A DNA stretch of 39,644 bases from Pseudomonadaceae bacterium (GCA_019745275.1 JAIETJ010000039.1:1-39644), one strand, 5' to 3'; shown: positions 8,587-20,141, numbered from the stretch's first letter. A program made the numbers and translations. The notes: generated by a model not told the origin, from the letters alone.

Positions 8587-9594
8587 TTGTCCGCTCCGAT
8601 CATCGCTGTTGATGCAATGGGTGGGGACTTCGGTCCCCACTGTATTGTTCAGGCCTGCCTTGCCTGCTTGTCCGCTATTCCCTCGCTACATCTGGTCCTT
8701 GTCGGCCAATCCGCAATCATTGAAGAATTAATCGCCCGTCATCCCGATGTCGATCGCTCGCGCCTGCAAATTGAGCATGCCAGCGAGATCGTCACGATGG
8801 CTGAGCGCCCCGCGCAAGCGTTACGCGGTAAACCTGATTCATCCATGCGCGTGGCGCTGGAGTTGGTGCGGGCGGGGCGAGCGCAAGCCTGTGTCAGTGC
8901 AGGCAATACCGGGGCGTTAATGGCGTTGTCGCGCTATGTGTTGAAGACTTTGCCGGGTATTGATCGGCCGGCCATGGTCACGGCGATACCCACGGCTTGC
9001 GGCTCTTGTCATTTGCTCGATCTGGGTGCCAACGTCGACTGTAGTGCTGATCAGTTGTATCAGTTTGCCTTGATGGGCGTGGTGGCGGCGGAGGCGGCGG
9101 GGGTGGTTAATCCGCGTGTGGCACTGTTGAATGTCGGCACTGAAGAGATCAAAGGCAATCAGCAGGTCAAGCTGGCGGCGACTTTGTTGCAGCAGGCGGT
9201 AGGCCTCAACTACATCGGCTTTATTGAAGGTGATGGTCTTTATCGTGGCGAGGCGGATGTGGTGGTCTGCGACGGTTTTGTCGGCAATATCTTGCTGAAA
9301 TCCAGCGAGGGTTTGGCTGCCATGATTGGTGCGCGCATTGAAGGGATTTTTCGCCAGTCGTGGCGCTCGCGGCTCGTCGGCGTGCTGGCCTTACCTCTGT
9401 TGCTACGACTGAAAAATGAGCTGGGGCCGGTGCAGCATAATGGCGCGAGTTTTTTGGGCTTGCAGGGGATTGTGGTTAAAAGTCACGGATCTGCTTCGTC
9501 TGAGGCGTTTCAGACCGCGATCCGGCATGCCTTGCTGGAAGTGCAGGCGAATTTGCCGCAGCGCTTGCATGGGCGTCTAGAGCACCTGCTGTAG
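8587..9594 (+). CDS. plsX: Phosphate acyltransferase PlsX
   Basis: Converts acyl-ACP to acyl-phosphate, which PlsY then uses to acylate glycerol-3-phosphate; a peripheral membrane enzyme. 335 residues. The N-terminal [10 protein letters not shown] and the middle [10 protein letters not shown] are PlsX signatures. LGANVDC and VGTEEIKGN follow, as does [14 protein letters not shown]. The start is TTG at 8587, only 3 bp after the rpmF stop. GAG at 8578-8580 is a weak ribosome site, so coupling to rpmF translation is likely. Nothing is missing. Confidence 0.94.
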   Translation: MSAPIIAVDAMGGDFGPHCIVQACLACLSAIPSLHLVLVGQSAIIEELIARHPDVDRSRLQIEHASEIVTMAERPAQALRGKPDSSMRVALELVRAGRAQACVSAGNTGALMALSRYVLKTLPGIDRPAMVTAIPTACGSCHLLDLGANVDCSADQLYQFALMGVVAAEAAGVVNPRVALLNVGTEEIKGNQQVKLAATLLQQAVGLNYIGFIEGDGLYRGEADVVVCDGFVGNILLKSSEGLAAMIGARIEGIFRQSWRSRLVGVLALPLLLRLKNELGPVQHNGASFLGLQGIVVKSHGSASSEAFQTAIRHALLEVQANLPQRLHGRLEHLL

Positions 9595-9768
9595 TCGATT
9601 GCTGGCAATGCTAAGGTGCTATATCGGATGCGCAGGGATGTGACGGCTGGCCTTTCATGGGCATCTAACCTTGCAGTCTCTAGCGCCGATTAAATTGCTG
9701 GTTGATGGTATTGGCCGGTTATTGGCGCTAATTTTTATTGGCATTCAGTTCATTAGAGAGTCGCTTAC
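9595..9768 (+). promoter_or_regulatory. plsX-fabD spacer with three ATTGGC repeats
   Basis: A 174-bp non-coding spacer. ATTGGC occurs three times (9710-9715, 9721-9726, 9737-9742) in the last 60 bases before fabD, followed by AGAGAG as the fabD ribosome site. The repeats could be regulator half-sites or chance. No terminator is seen, so read-through from plsX is expected. Confidence 0.3.
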
Positions 9769-10707
9769 ATGTCTGCAAACCGCGCATTTGTTTTTCCGGG
9801 TCAAGGTTCGCAGTCGCTCGGTATGCTTGCCGAGCATGGCGCGCAACAGCCGTTGATTCTCGACACCTTTGCCGAAGCATCGCAGGCCCTCGGTTATGAC
9901 CTTTGGGCGCTGTGTCAACAGGGTCCGCAAGAACTGTTGAATCAAACCGATAAAACTCAGCCCGCAATTCTCGCCGCCTCGATTGCGCTATGGCGCCTGT
10001 GGTTGGCCGAGGGTGGTGCCCGCCCGGCTTTTGTTGCTGGGCATAGTTTGGGTGAATATTCGGCGCTGGTGGCGGCGCAAAGCTTAGGCTTTGCCGAGGC
10101 CTTAAAACTGGTTGAACGCCGCGGCCAACTGATGCAAGAGGCCGTGCCGGCTGGGCAGGGCGCCATGGCGGCGATTTTGGGTCTGGATGATGCGCAGGTT
10201 GTAGCTGCTTGCGCCGAGGCCGAATTGGGCGAAGTGGTCAGCGCGGTGAACTTTAATACGCCGGGTCAGGTGGTAATCGCAGGCAGCGCCGCTGCCGTTG
10301 AGCGGGCGATCGCTGCTTGTAAGGCGCATGGGGCCACGCGCGCCATGCCGTTGCCGGTCAGTGTGCCGTCGCATTGTGCGTTGATGCGCCCAGCGGCTGA
10401 GCGCTTTGCTCAATCGATTGCCGAAGTATCTTGGCAGGCCCCGCAGATCCCTTTGGTACAAAACGTTAGTGCTGCTGTGGTGGCTGATCTCGACACGCTC
10501 AAGCGCGATTTACTGGCGCAGCTTTACAATCCGGTACGCTGGGTTGAGTCAATCCAGTGTCTGGCGGCGCAGGGCGTTACCGATTTAATTGAATGTGGTC
10601 CGGGTAAGGTCTTGGGCGGCTTGAATAAGCGCTGTGTTAAAGAATTGAATAATCACCACTTGTGCAGTCCAGAAGCTTTTACGGCTGCCCGCGCGGCGCT
10701 GGTCTGA
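9769..10707 (+). CDS. fabD: Malonyl-CoA:ACP transacylase
   Basis: Transfers malonyl from CoA to ACP to supply type II fatty acid synthesis, in the cytoplasm. 312 residues. The N-terminal FVFPGQGSQ forms the oxyanion hole. GHSLGEYSAL has the nucleophile S93 (E. coli S92), and VPSHCALM carries catalytic H202. TPGQVVIAG and the C-terminal ECGPGKVLGGL are conserved. ATG at 9769 with AGAGAG upstream. fabG follows after 31 bp, with AAGGAG as its own ribosome site. Confidence 0.96.
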   Translation: MSANRAFVFPGQGSQSLGMLAEHGAQQPLILDTFAEASQALGYDLWALCQQGPQELLNQTDKTQPAILAASIALWRLWLAEGGARPAFVAGHSLGEYSALVAAQSLGFAEALKLVERRGQLMQEAVPAGQGAMAAILGLDDAQVVAACAEAELGEVVSAVNFNTPGQVVIAGSAAAVERAIAACKAHGATRAMPLPVSVPSHCALMRPAAERFAQSIAEVSWQAPQIPLVQNVSAAVVADLDTLKRDLLAQLYNPVRWVESIQCLAAQGVTDLIECGPGKVLGGLNKRCVKELNNHHLCSPEAFTAARAALV

Positions 10708-10738
10708 ATACCCTAGCCTGAACATAAGGAGAATAGCG

Positions 10739-11482
10739 ATGAGCCTAGAAGGTAAAGTTGCTCTGGTAACCGGCGCGAGCCGCGGTATTGGTCAGGCCAT
10801 TGCGCTCGAGTTGGGGCGTCAAGGCGCAGTGGTTATCGGTACTGCGACTACGCCAAGTGGCGCTGAGCGTATCGCTGAAACACTTAAAGCTGCCGGTGTA
10901 GAAGGCGCTGGCTTAGTGCTTGATGTAAGCAATAGCGACTCGGTAGCGAGTACTCTGGAACATATTCAGCAGCATCTTGGCCAGCCGTTGATCCTGGTCA
11001 ATAACGCCGGCATCACCCGTGACAATCTGATGATGCGGATGAAGGATGATGAGTGGTTTGACGTCATCAATACCAATCTGAACAGTGCTTATCGGTTATC
11101 CAAGGCACTGCTGCGTGGCATGACTAAGGCGCGCTGGGGGCGGATTGTTAATATCAGTTCGGTGGTCGGCGCCATGGGTAACGCTGGGCAGGCTAACTAC
11201 GCTGCGTCTAAGGCGGGGTTGGAAGGCTTTAGCCGTGCACTGGCGCGGGAAATTGGCTCGCGGGCTATTACTGTTAACTCGGTGGCGCCGGGCTTTATTG
11301 ATACCGACATGACCCGCGAATTGCCTGATGCACAGCGTGATGCTTTGCTCGGGCAGATTCCTTTGGGTCGTTTGGGGCAGGCCGAAGAGATCGCCAAAGT
11401 GGTGGCTTTTCTGGTTTCTGATGGCGCAGCTTATGTCACAGGCGCTACTATTCCAGTGAATGGCGGCATGTACATGAGCTAA
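10739..11482 (+). CDS. fabG: 3-oxoacyl-ACP reductase
   Basis: The NADPH-dependent ketoreductase of type II fatty acid synthesis, a short-chain dehydrogenase that forms tetramers. 247 residues. TGASRGIGQAI is the nucleotide-binding loop, NNAG is present, and the catalytic tetrad is N114, S141, Y154 and K158 (each +3 relative to E. coli FabG). The C-terminal GMYMS is typical. AAGGAG at 10726-10731 gives an ideal spacing to the ATG. Confidence 0.96.
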   Translation: MSLEGKVALVTGASRGIGQAIALELGRQGAVVIGTATTPSGAERIAETLKAAGVEGAGLVLDVSNSDSVASTLEHIQQHLGQPLILVNNAGITRDNLMMRMKDDEWFDVINTNLNSAYRLSKALLRGMTKARWGRIVNISSVVGAMGNAGQANYAASKAGLEGFSRALAREIGSRAITVNSVAPGFIDTDMTRELPDAQRDALLGQIPLGRLGQAEEIAKVVAFLVSDGAAYVTGATIPVNGGMYMS

Positions 11483-11597
11483 ATGTGACGGCTTGCGGTG
11501 AGGAGTTGTCATAAGGTTCAGGTAACATCGGTAATACGCAAGCGCTGGTTTACGAGCAGATTGTTAGGGTGTTGTTGATAGGCTTACTGCATATCAC

Positions 11598-11627
11598 TTG
11601 AAAAGCAGAAAACCCTTTCGCTACACT
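11598..11627 (+). promoter_or_regulatory. acpP promoter
   Basis: TTGAAA (11598-11603), an 18-nt spacer and TACACT (11622-11627) give a predicted start near 11634. This makes a leader of about 43 nt containing AGGAG at 11660-11664. It lies in the 194-bp fabG-acpP spacer, consistent with the extra acpP transcription expected for an abundant protein. Confidence 0.55.
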
Positions 11628-11676
11628 TGGCCGCACACCAGCAGTCCAGTTTTTTCCATAGGAGTTAAAGCAAGGT

Positions 11677-11910
11677 ATGAGCACCATCGAAGAGCGCGTC
11701 AAGAAAATCGTTGCCGAGCAACTTGGCGTCAAAGAAGATGAAGTTACCAACAGTGCTTCTTTTGTTGAAGACCTAGGTGCCGACTCCCTTGATACCGTTG
11801 AGCTGGTAATGGCTCTGGAAGAGGAATTCGAGACCGAAATCCCGGACGACAAAGCTGAAAAAATCACCACCGTTCAAGAAGCCATCGATTACGTTACCGC
11901 TAACGCGTAA
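11677..11910 (+). CDS. acpP: Acyl carrier protein
   Basis: A 77-residue acidic acyl carrier of fatty acid synthesis. [11 protein letters not shown] contains S37, the 4'-phosphopantetheine attachment site. The four-helix pattern and the C-terminal AIDYVTANA are intact. AGGAG lies 12 nt before the ATG. It has its own promoter and terminator, so it can be transcribed both alone and with fabG. Confidence 0.98.
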   Translation: MSTIEERVKKIVAEQLGVKEDEVTNSASFVEDLGADSLDTVELVMALEEEFETEIPDDKAEKITTVQEAIDYVTANA

Positions 11911-11937
11911 CACCTGTAATCGTCGATTTCTGACTTA

Positions 11938-11976
11938 GAAAAACCGCACTGCCTTCACTGGCGTGCGGTTTTTCTT
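11938..11976 (+). terminator. acpP terminator
   Basis: GAAAAACCGCAC (11938-11949) pairs with GTGCGGTTTTTC (11963-11974), with an inner GCC/GGC extension, and is followed by a T-rich run. It separates acpP from fabF. Confidence 0.92.
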
Positions 11977-12024
11977 TAACTGCCGAACGGTCAGTTGAGT
12001 TGAACAACAATTAAGGAGCTTGCT

Positions 12025-13269
12025 GTGTCGCGTAGACGTGTGGTGGTCACTGGAATGGGCATGTTGTCGCCGCTGGGTAACGATGTTGCTAGCAGTTGGC
12101 AGGGCATTCTGGCCGGACGTAGTGGTATTGCACTGATTGAGCATACCGACTTATCCGCTTACAGCACCCGTTTTGGCGGCTCAATCAAGGGCTTTAATGT
12201 TGAGGAGTATTTGTCTGCCAAGGAGGCACGCAAGCTCGACTTGTTTATTCAGTACGGCCTGGCCGCCAGCTTTCAGGCGATGCGCCATAGTGGCTTAGAG
12301 GTTACTGATGCAAATCGTGAACGCATCGGCGTGGCCATGGGTTCCGGGATTGGCGGGCTGGGCAATATCGAGAGCAGCTGCAAAATTTTGCATGAGCAGG
12401 GGCCGCGACGGATTTCGCCGTTCTTTGTCCCGGGCTCAATCATCAATATGATTTCTGGTTTTCTGTCGATCCATTTGGGGCTGCAGGGGCCTAACTATGC
12501 CGTGGCTACGGCCTGTACCACCGGCACTCATTGCATTGGTATGGCGGCGCGCAATATTGCCTATGGCGATGCCGATGTGATGGTTGCCGGCGGCTCAGAA
12601 ATGGCTGCCTGCGGTCTGGGTATGGGCGGCTTTGCTGCGGCGCGGGCGCTCTCGACCCGTAACGATGATCCGGCTGGCGCCAGTCGGCCGTGGGACAAAG
12701 ACCGTGATGGTTTTGTCTTGTCGGACGGTGCCGGTGCTCTGGTGCTTGAGGAGTTGGAGCATGCTAGGGCGCGTGGTGCGACTATCCATGCTGAGCTGAT
12801 TGGTTTCGGCATGAGCGGCGATGCGTATCACATGACATCGCCGCCAGAGGATGGCGAAGGTGCGGCGCGCTGTATCAAAAATGCCTTGCGCGATGCCGGT
12901 GTGAATCCCGCTCAGGTCGATTACATCAATGCCCATGGCACCTCAACTTCGGCGGGCGATAAGGCCGAAGTGGCGGCGATCAAGTCGGTATTTGCCGAGC
13001 ACGCATACAAGCTCTCGGTCAGTTCGACTAAGTCGATGACCGGCCACTTGTTGGGCGCTGCGGGCGCTGTTGAGGCGATTTTTAGCGTCTTGGCGTTGCG
13101 CGATCAGGTGGCGCCGCCGACCATTAACTTGAATGAACCGGATGAGGGCTGTGACCTGGACTTTGTCGCCCATCACGCCAAGGCGCGGCCGATCGATGTG
13201 GTGCTGTCGAACTCCTTTGGTTTTGGCGGCACCAACGGTTCGCTGGTGTTTCGTCGGTTTGCTGGCTGA
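12025..13269 (+). CDS. fabF: Beta-ketoacyl-ACP synthase II
   Basis: Elongating condensing enzyme (KAS II). 414 residues. The Cys-His-His triad is C164 (ATACTTG), H304 (NAHGTST) and H341 (GHLLGAAG), with K336 (TKSMTG). All are +1 relative to E. coli FabF. The NSFGFGGTN glycine loop near the C-terminus is present. The start is GTG at 12025, with AAGGAG at 12013-12018. The first of a tightly coupled run (fabF-pabC-mltG-tmk-holB), since the stop TGA overlaps the pabC ATG by 1 nt. Confidence 0.96.
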   Translation: MSRRRVVVTGMGMLSPLGNDVASSWQGILAGRSGIALIEHTDLSAYSTRFGGSIKGFNVEEYLSAKEARKLDLFIQYGLAASFQAMRHSGLEVTDANRERIGVAMGSGIGGLGNIESSCKILHEQGPRRISPFFVPGSIINMISGFLSIHLGLQGPNYAVATACTTGTHCIGMAARNIAYGDADVMVAGGSEMAACGLGMGGFAAARALSTRNDDPAGASRPWDKDRDGFVLSDGAGALVLEELEHARARGATIHAELIGFGMSGDAYHMTSPPEDGEGAARCIKNALRDAGVNPAQVDYINAHGTSTSAGDKAEVAAIKSVFAEHAYKLSVSSTKSMTGHLLGAAGAVEAIFSVLALRDQVAPPTINLNEPDEGCDLDFVAHHAKARPIDVVLSNSFGFGGTNGSLVFRRFAG

Positions 13270-14084
13270 TGCTGAGCTGGATCGACGGTCAGTCGGCCGA
13301 ATTACTCTCGGTTAAAGATCGCGGTCTAGCGTATGGCGATGGCTTGTTTGCCACCCTTGGGGTGCGCCACGGTGTGCCGCAGCTGTTGGAACGCCAGCTA
13401 GCGCGCTTAGCATTAGGCTGCCGGCGTTTGGCGTTGCCCTGCGAGCAAAGCTTGCTGCGCAATGAGTTGCTGGCCTTCGCCGCGCAAATGGGCGGGGGCG
13501 TGCTCAAACTCATTATTACCCGGGGTGACGGCCAGCGTGGTTATGCTGCGCCGCAGCCGTGCCAAGTGCGGCGGATCTTGCAGGCAGCACCGCGGCCGAG
13601 CTATCCAGCCGTTAACGCGGCTCATGGTGTGCAACTGTTTCCTTGTCTCACCCGGCTTGCCGAGCAGCCGTTGCTTGCTGGGATAAAACACCTTAATCGC
13701 CTCGAACAAGTACTGGCTCGTGCCGAGTGGCAATCGGATATGTATGCCGAGGGCTTAATGTGCGATGCGACTGGTCGGGTGGTTGAGGCCGTCTACAGCA
13801 ACCTGTTTGTGGTTCAGGCTGGGCAGTTGCTGACCCCAGCGTTAACCCGCTGTGGCGTGGCTGGGGTGATGCGCGCCGAGTTGCTGGCGCAAGCGATGCA
13901 GTTGGGCATAACGGTGCTTGAACAGGACCTAAGTTATGCCCAGTTGTTGGCGGCCGATGAAGTATTTGTCTGCAATAGCCTGTACGGGGTATGGCCGGTC
14001 TGTGGATTGGCCGGGCATGACTGGCCCGTTGGCCCGCTCACCCGTAAACTGCAGGCCATTGCTGATGATTTGCTGGGCTGCTGA
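13269..14084 (+). CDS. pabC: Aminodeoxychorismate lyase
   Basis: A class IV PLP enzyme that releases pyruvate from 4-amino-4-deoxychorismate to give 4-aminobenzoate for folate. 271 residues. DRGLAYGDGLFATL is the family N-terminus, GIKHLNRLEQVLAR carries the PLP lysine K140, and EAVYSNLFVV and DEVFVCNSLYGVWPV are the cofactor-phosphate and substrate loops. The ATG overlaps the fabF stop (TGATG), so translation is coupled. Its position between fabF and mltG is conserved in gammaproteobacteria. Confidence 0.93.
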   Translation: MLSWIDGQSAELLSVKDRGLAYGDGLFATLGVRHGVPQLLERQLARLALGCRRLALPCEQSLLRNELLAFAAQMGGGVLKLIITRGDGQRGYAAPQPCQVRRILQAAPRPSYPAVNAAHGVQLFPCLTRLAEQPLLAGIKHLNRLEQVLARAEWQSDMYAEGLMCDATGRVVEAVYSNLFVVQAGQLLTPALTRCGVAGVMRAELLAQAMQLGITVLEQDLSYAQLLAADEVFVCNSLYGVWPVCGLAGHDWPVGPLTRKLQAIADDLLGC

Positions 14085-14087
14085 TTC

Positions 14088-16754
<2,667 letters not shown>

Positions 16755-16789
16755 AATCGGGCTATGAATCAATCAGCTAGGAATGCCAC

Positions 16790-17146
16790 ATGAGCATGCC
16801 ACCGAATTTGGGCCCACGTAACGGCATTTTGTCTTTGACCATCAAGGATAAATCCGTGTTGTATGCGGCCTATATGGGTTTCGTTAAAAATGGCGGGTTA
16901 TTTATCCCGACCAACAAGAGCTACAAACTCGGCGATGAAGTATTTATGTTGCTGAGCTTGATGGATGAACCGGAGAAACTGCCAGTTGCCGGCAAGGTGG
17001 TATGGATTACCCCTAAAGGCGCGCAGGGCAACCGTGCCGCCGGTGTCGGCGTACAGTTTAATGATGGTGATAACGCCGCCCGCAATAAGATCGAAACCTA
17101 TCTGGCTGGTGCGCTCAAGTCGGATCGTCCAACCCACACCATGTGA
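16790..17146 (+). CDS. pilZ: Type IV pilus assembly protein PilZ
   Basis: A 118-residue founding member of the PilZ family, required for type IV pilus biogenesis. It acts in the cytoplasm with the pilus ATPase and FimX. It reads PPNLGPRNGILSLTIKDKSVLYAAYM, the pseudomonad PilZ sequence. It lacks the RxxxR c-di-GMP motif, consistent with PilZ itself not binding c-di-GMP. AGGA precedes the ATG at 16790; a second ATG at 16796 is possible. It is placed after holB as in other pseudomonads and xanthomonads. Confidence 0.95.
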   Translation: MSMPPNLGPRNGILSLTIKDKSVLYAAYMGFVKNGGLFIPTNKSYKLGDEVFMLLSLMDEPEKLPVAGKVVWITPKGAQGNRAAGVGVQFNDGDNAARNKIETYLAGALKSDRPTHTM

Positions 17147-17161
17147 TTGTCGTTGCCGCCC

Positions 17162-17950
17162 ATGTTGGTAGATTCCCATTGTCATCTTGACCGCCTCGAT
17201 CTAGCCGCCCACGGTGGCTCCTTGGATGCGGCGCTGGATGCTGCGCGTGCGCGTGGCGTCGGGCATTTTCTGTGTATCGGTGTAAGCGCCGAGAACGCTC
17301 CGGCGGTTAAGGCCTTGGCTGAGCGCTACGCAGATGTGCATTGCTCGGTGGGCGTGCATCCGCTCGATCTAGAGCCTGGAGCCGCTCCGGCGCTGGACTG
17401 GCTGTTAGCGGAGTTAAATCATCCGCGGGTGGTGGCGATTGGCGAAACCGGGCTGGACTATCACTACCAGCCTGAGGCTGCCGAACTGCAACGTGAGGCG
17501 TTTCGTTTGCACCTTGAGGCTGCCCAGATCACCGGCAAACCAGTGGTCGTGCACACCCGCGAGGCGCGCAGCGACACCTTGCAACTGCTGCGCGAAGCCG
17601 CCTTGCCACAAGCTGGGGTGCTGCACTGTTTTACCGAAGACTGGCCCATGGCCAAGGCTGCACTGGATCTGGGTTTTTATATCTCGCTGTCGGGCATAGT
17701 GACGTTTCGCAATGCCCAAGCGCTGCGCGAGGTAGCGTTGCAGGTTCCAGCTGATCGCCTGCTGGTGGAAACCGACGCGCCTTATTTGGCGCCCATGCCG
17801 CATCGCGGCAAGCCTAATCTGCCGCAGTATGTGCGCGAGGTGGCGGAGTTTTTGGCTGATCTGCGCGGGGTCAGTTTCGACACTTTTGCCGAGCAGACCA
17901 GCGATAATTTCCAGCGACTGTTTAGTTTGGCGCAGCTGAAACGAAACTAA
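17162..17950 (+). CDS. TatD-family metal-dependent hydrolase (YcfH-like)
   Basis: A TIM-barrel metallohydrolase, probably a 3'-5' DNase or quality-control nuclease; family members remain functionally vague. Metal ligands are H6 and H8 (LVDSHCHLD), the glutamate in GETGLDYHY, the histidines in VVHTREA and LHCFTE, and the Asp in VETDAPYLAP. The ATG at 17162 gives the usual family start MLVDSHCHL and 262 residues. TTG codons at 17147 and 17153 are in frame, immediately after the pilZ stop, and cannot be excluded since no clear ribosome site is seen. Confidence 0.92.
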   Translation: MLVDSHCHLDRLDLAAHGGSLDAALDAARARGVGHFLCIGVSAENAPAVKALAERYADVHCSVGVHPLDLEPGAAPALDWLLAELNHPRVVAIGETGLDYHYQPEAAELQREAFRLHLEAAQITGKPVVVHTREARSDTLQLLREAALPQAGVLHCFTEDWPMAKAALDLGFYISLSGIVTFRNAQALREVALQVPADRLLVETDAPYLAPMPHRGKPNLPQYVREVAEFLADLRGVSFDTFAEQTSDNFQRLFSLAQLKRN

Positions 17951-17984
17951 AAAAAACCCGGATTCTGGGGGAGGAATCCGGGTT
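17948..17984 (-). terminator. Terminator of the minus-strand sRNA (possibly also acts on tatD)
   Basis: AACCCGGATTC (17955-17965) pairs perfectly with GAATCCGGGTT (17974-17984) around an 8-nt loop. The run of A residues at 17949-17956 becomes the T-tract on the minus strand. No T-run follows on the plus strand, so the element is oriented for the sRNA. Confidence 0.88.
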
Positions 17985-18066
17985 AAGACCATTTGGAGCA
18001 ACTAAGGTGCGTGGTCTAACGCACCTTGCTGGTGGGGCACTTGGGGGGTGTGCCGCACGCCAGTAA
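17948..18066 (-). ncRNA. rgsA: Small regulatory RNA, probable RgsA (P16)
   Basis: Three stems follow one another on the minus strand. A 5' stem (CTGG...GGCAC with GTGCC...CCAG) lies in about 18028-18062. A perfect 9-bp stem pairs 18004-18012 with 18019-18027 (AAGGTGCGT/ACGCACCTT). Last comes an 11-bp terminator with a T8 tail. From the predicted start near 18066 to the T-run the length is about 119 nt. In P. aeruginosa the Hfq-binding, RpoS-dependent sRNA RgsA (P16, about 120 nt) lies between the tatD homologue PA2959 and the TetR gene PA2958/2957 region. Position, length and promoter type agree. The sequence identity was not checked against the known RNA. Confidence 0.8.
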
Positions 18067-18071
18067 CCTCA

Positions 18072-18082
18072 AGTATTGGCCA
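18072..18082 (-). promoter_or_regulatory. Sigma-S-like promoter of the sRNA
   Basis: The minus strand reads CAATACTTGA around a -10 at 18072-18077, close to the RpoS consensus CTATACTTAA. No good -35 is seen, as is common for sigma-S promoters. GGCCA-AGA-TGGCC (18078-18090), an inverted repeat, sits just upstream and could be a regulator site. Confidence 0.6.
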
Positions 18083-18378
18083 AGATGGCCGAACTTCCAC
18101 TCAAGATTCTGGTTTTTTTAAACTGATTTGGAATACTCACCACTGTCTTCATTGCGCCGCAATTGCGGCGACTAAGATTGTCGCCGCGGGCGCGATAAGA
18201 TGTTTGTTGCTGGTTGGCTTGGCTTGGGTGCGCGCAGCGTCGTGTGGCCGTGTGTAGTCAGCGTGTGTCGGTTGCTAGACGTCGGCGTACAACCAGCTTG
18301 ATGGCGATGATCCGTGCATTTTGGCGTTAAGTAGGCATAATGCACGCCTTCATTTTTTGTCTCCCGCAGCGTTTTTCT
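18083..18378. other. Non-coding spacer between sRNA promoter and TetR gene
   Basis: No credible gene is seen. A 7-bp inverted repeat GTGCATT (18314-18320) / AATGCAC (18339-18345) overlaps a possible -10, CATAAT (18336-18341), in front of the TetR gene. Confidence 0.4.
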
Positions 18379-19017
18379 ATGCACAAAGAACCCCGTAAGG
18401 TCCGTGAGTTTCTGCGCCGTGAGCAAGAGATTCTCGATACCTCGTTGAAGTTGTTTCTCGCCCAAGGCGAGGAAGGCGTGACCGTTGAGATGATTGCCGA
18501 TGCGGTTGGTATTGGTAAGGGCACCATCTATAAACACTTCAAGTCCAAGGCCGAAATTTACCTGCGTTTGATGCTCGACTATGAGCGTGAGTTGAACGGT
18601 ATCTTGCAATCTACCGATGCGGAGCACGACAAAGAGGCCATATCACGGGCTTTTTTCGAGTTCCGTATGCGCGATCCGCAGCGCTATCGGTTGTTTGATC
18701 GCCTCGAAGAAAAAGCCGTGCGCGGTAATCATGTGCCTGAGTTAGTCGAAGAATTGCACAAAATTCGCGCCTCTAACTTCGAGCGCTTAACCTTGCTGAT
18801 TAAAGGCCGCATTGACGAAGGTAAGCTGGAGAACGTGCCGCCGTATTTCCATTTTTGCGCCGCTTGGGCCTTGGTTGATGGCGCGGTATCGCTCTATCAC
18901 TCACCGTTTTGGCGCGATGTTTTGGAAGATCAAGAAGGCTTTTTTCAGTTTTTGATGGATATCGGCGTGCGCATGGGCAACAAGCGCAAACGCGATGGCG
19001 ACGTGCCCCTTAGCTGA
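18379..19017 (+). CDS. TetR-family transcriptional regulator
   Basis: A 212-residue DNA-binding regulator. The ATG at 18379 gives MHKEPRKVREFLRREQEIL, the start seen in pseudomonad homologues (PA2957-like); the ATG at 18340 would add residues from the promoter region. The N-terminal helix-turn-helix is at about 30-65, with GVTVEMIADAVGIGKGTIYKHFKSKAEIYLRL read as motif residues TVEMIADAVGIGKGTIY. The C-terminal ligand domain contains RDPQRYRLFDRLEEKAV and HSPFWRDVLEDQEGFF. No Shine-Dalgarno is clear before the ATG. The ligand and targets are unknown. An inverted repeat over its promoter may be its own operator. Confidence 0.9.
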   Translation: MHKEPRKVREFLRREQEILDTSLKLFLAQGEEGVTVEMIADAVGIGKGTIYKHFKSKAEIYLRLMLDYERELNGILQSTDAEHDKEAISRAFFEFRMRDPQRYRLFDRLEEKAVRGNHVPELVEELHKIRASNFERLTLLIKGRIDEGKLENVPPYFHFCAAWALVDGAVSLYHSPFWRDVLEDQEGFFQFLMDIGVRMGNKRKRDGDVPLS

Positions 19018-19107
19018 TGCTATTCAGCCGGTCGATGACGCTGCACTGTGCAGGCGAGGCGCCGGCTGGCGGCGTTACACTCTGCTTATTAGTCTGCGGA
19101 GTTTTCT

Positions 19108-20076
19108 ATGATTGTTGATCGTCAGGGTCGGCGCTTTCGCAATTTGCGTATCAGTCTGACGGCTGCCTGCAACTATGCCTGCACTTACTGCGTGCCCGAC
19201 GGCAAGCGTTTGGTGGCCGCCCAAGATGAGTTGTCGGCGCAGGCTATGGCGCGAGGTGTGGCTTACCTGATTGAGGCCGCGGGCATTGAGCGCCTGCGCA
19301 TTACCGGGGGTGAGCCGCTAGTAAGCCCTAAGTTAGCCGCGTTTCTGGCTGAGGTCAGCACGCTTGGCTTGCAGGATATTAGCCTGACCACCAATGGCCA
19401 ATTGCTCGAACGCAAGTTGCCGCTGCTGATCGAAAGCGGCATTCGCCGGCTCAATGTTTCGCTCGATACCCTCGACCCAGACGCGTTTCGACGCATCGCC
19501 CGCGGCGGTGATCTGGCCAGCGTGCTCAACGGGCTTACGGCTGCCAGCGCGGCCGGGCTAAAAATAAAGCTGAACATGGTACCACTGCGCGGCCAGAACC
19601 TCGATCAGGTCATGCCGCTGCTCGATTACTGCTTGCAGCATGGCTTTGAACTGCGCTTTATCGAGTTGATGCGCATGGGCCATTTAGCCCGTGAGGCCAA
19701 TAGCTTTGTGCAGCAATTTGTCGGCATGCCGGAGTTGCTGGCGATGATCGCTCAGCACTATGAGTACCTGCAGGCCGATGCGCCGGTGGATGCCACAGCG
19801 CTGCGTTATGAAATTCCTGGACAGGGTTTTTTTGGCATCATTGCTAACGAGAGCGTGCCCTTTTGCCGAACCTGTTCACGTCTGCGGCTGTCGTCCACCG
19901 GTTGGTTGCACGGCTGCTTGTCGTCCAGTAATCGGCACTTTGTCGGTGACTTGCTCGACAAACCTCGCCATCAAGCTTTACCGGCGTTGCAGCGGTTGCT
20001 GGTGCGAGCGCTGGGCGACAAACAAGAGTTAGCGTTCTCCGGTGGCGTCACGGTGATGAAAATCATCGGCGGCTAG
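19108..20076 (+). CDS. moaA: GTP 3',8-cyclase-like radical SAM protein (MoaA family)
   Basis: MoaA starts molybdopterin synthesis by rearranging GTP with two 4Fe-4S clusters. 322 residues. CNYACTYC (CX3CX2C) binds the SAM cluster, and TGGEPLV, TTNGQLL and RLNVSLDTL are MoaA motifs. The second cluster motif is FCRTCSRLRLSSTGWLHGC (CX2CX13C), with the GTP-contacting RLR between the cysteines. The chain ends in GG, the C-terminal tail needed for activity. All catalytic features are therefore present. GGAG lies before the ATG. No other moa genes are nearby, so this may be a second MoaA copy; the symbol is by family. Confidence 0.85.
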   Translation: MIVDRQGRRFRNLRISLTAACNYACTYCVPDGKRLVAAQDELSAQAMARGVAYLIEAAGIERLRITGGEPLVSPKLAAFLAEVSTLGLQDISLTTNGQLLERKLPLLIESGIRRLNVSLDTLDPDAFRRIARGGDLASVLNGLTAASAAGLKIKLNMVPLRGQNLDQVMPLLDYCLQHGFELRFIELMRMGHLAREANSFVQQFVGMPELLAMIAQHYEYLQADAPVDATALRYEIPGQGFFGIIANESVPFCRTCSRLRLSSTGWLHGCLSSSNRHFVGDLLDKPRHQALPALQRLLVRALGDKQELAFSGGVTVMKIIGG

Positions 20077-20141
20077 CCCGTTGAGTGAATATCCAGTGGT
20101 TTCACGCAACCGCCAAATTGCCTGTATTGAAGAGAGTGGCT

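Noticed and set aside
11491..11543. GCTTGCG/CGCAAGC inverted repeat after fabG as a terminator
   Set aside because: Loop of 39 nt and no T-run; too weak to support.
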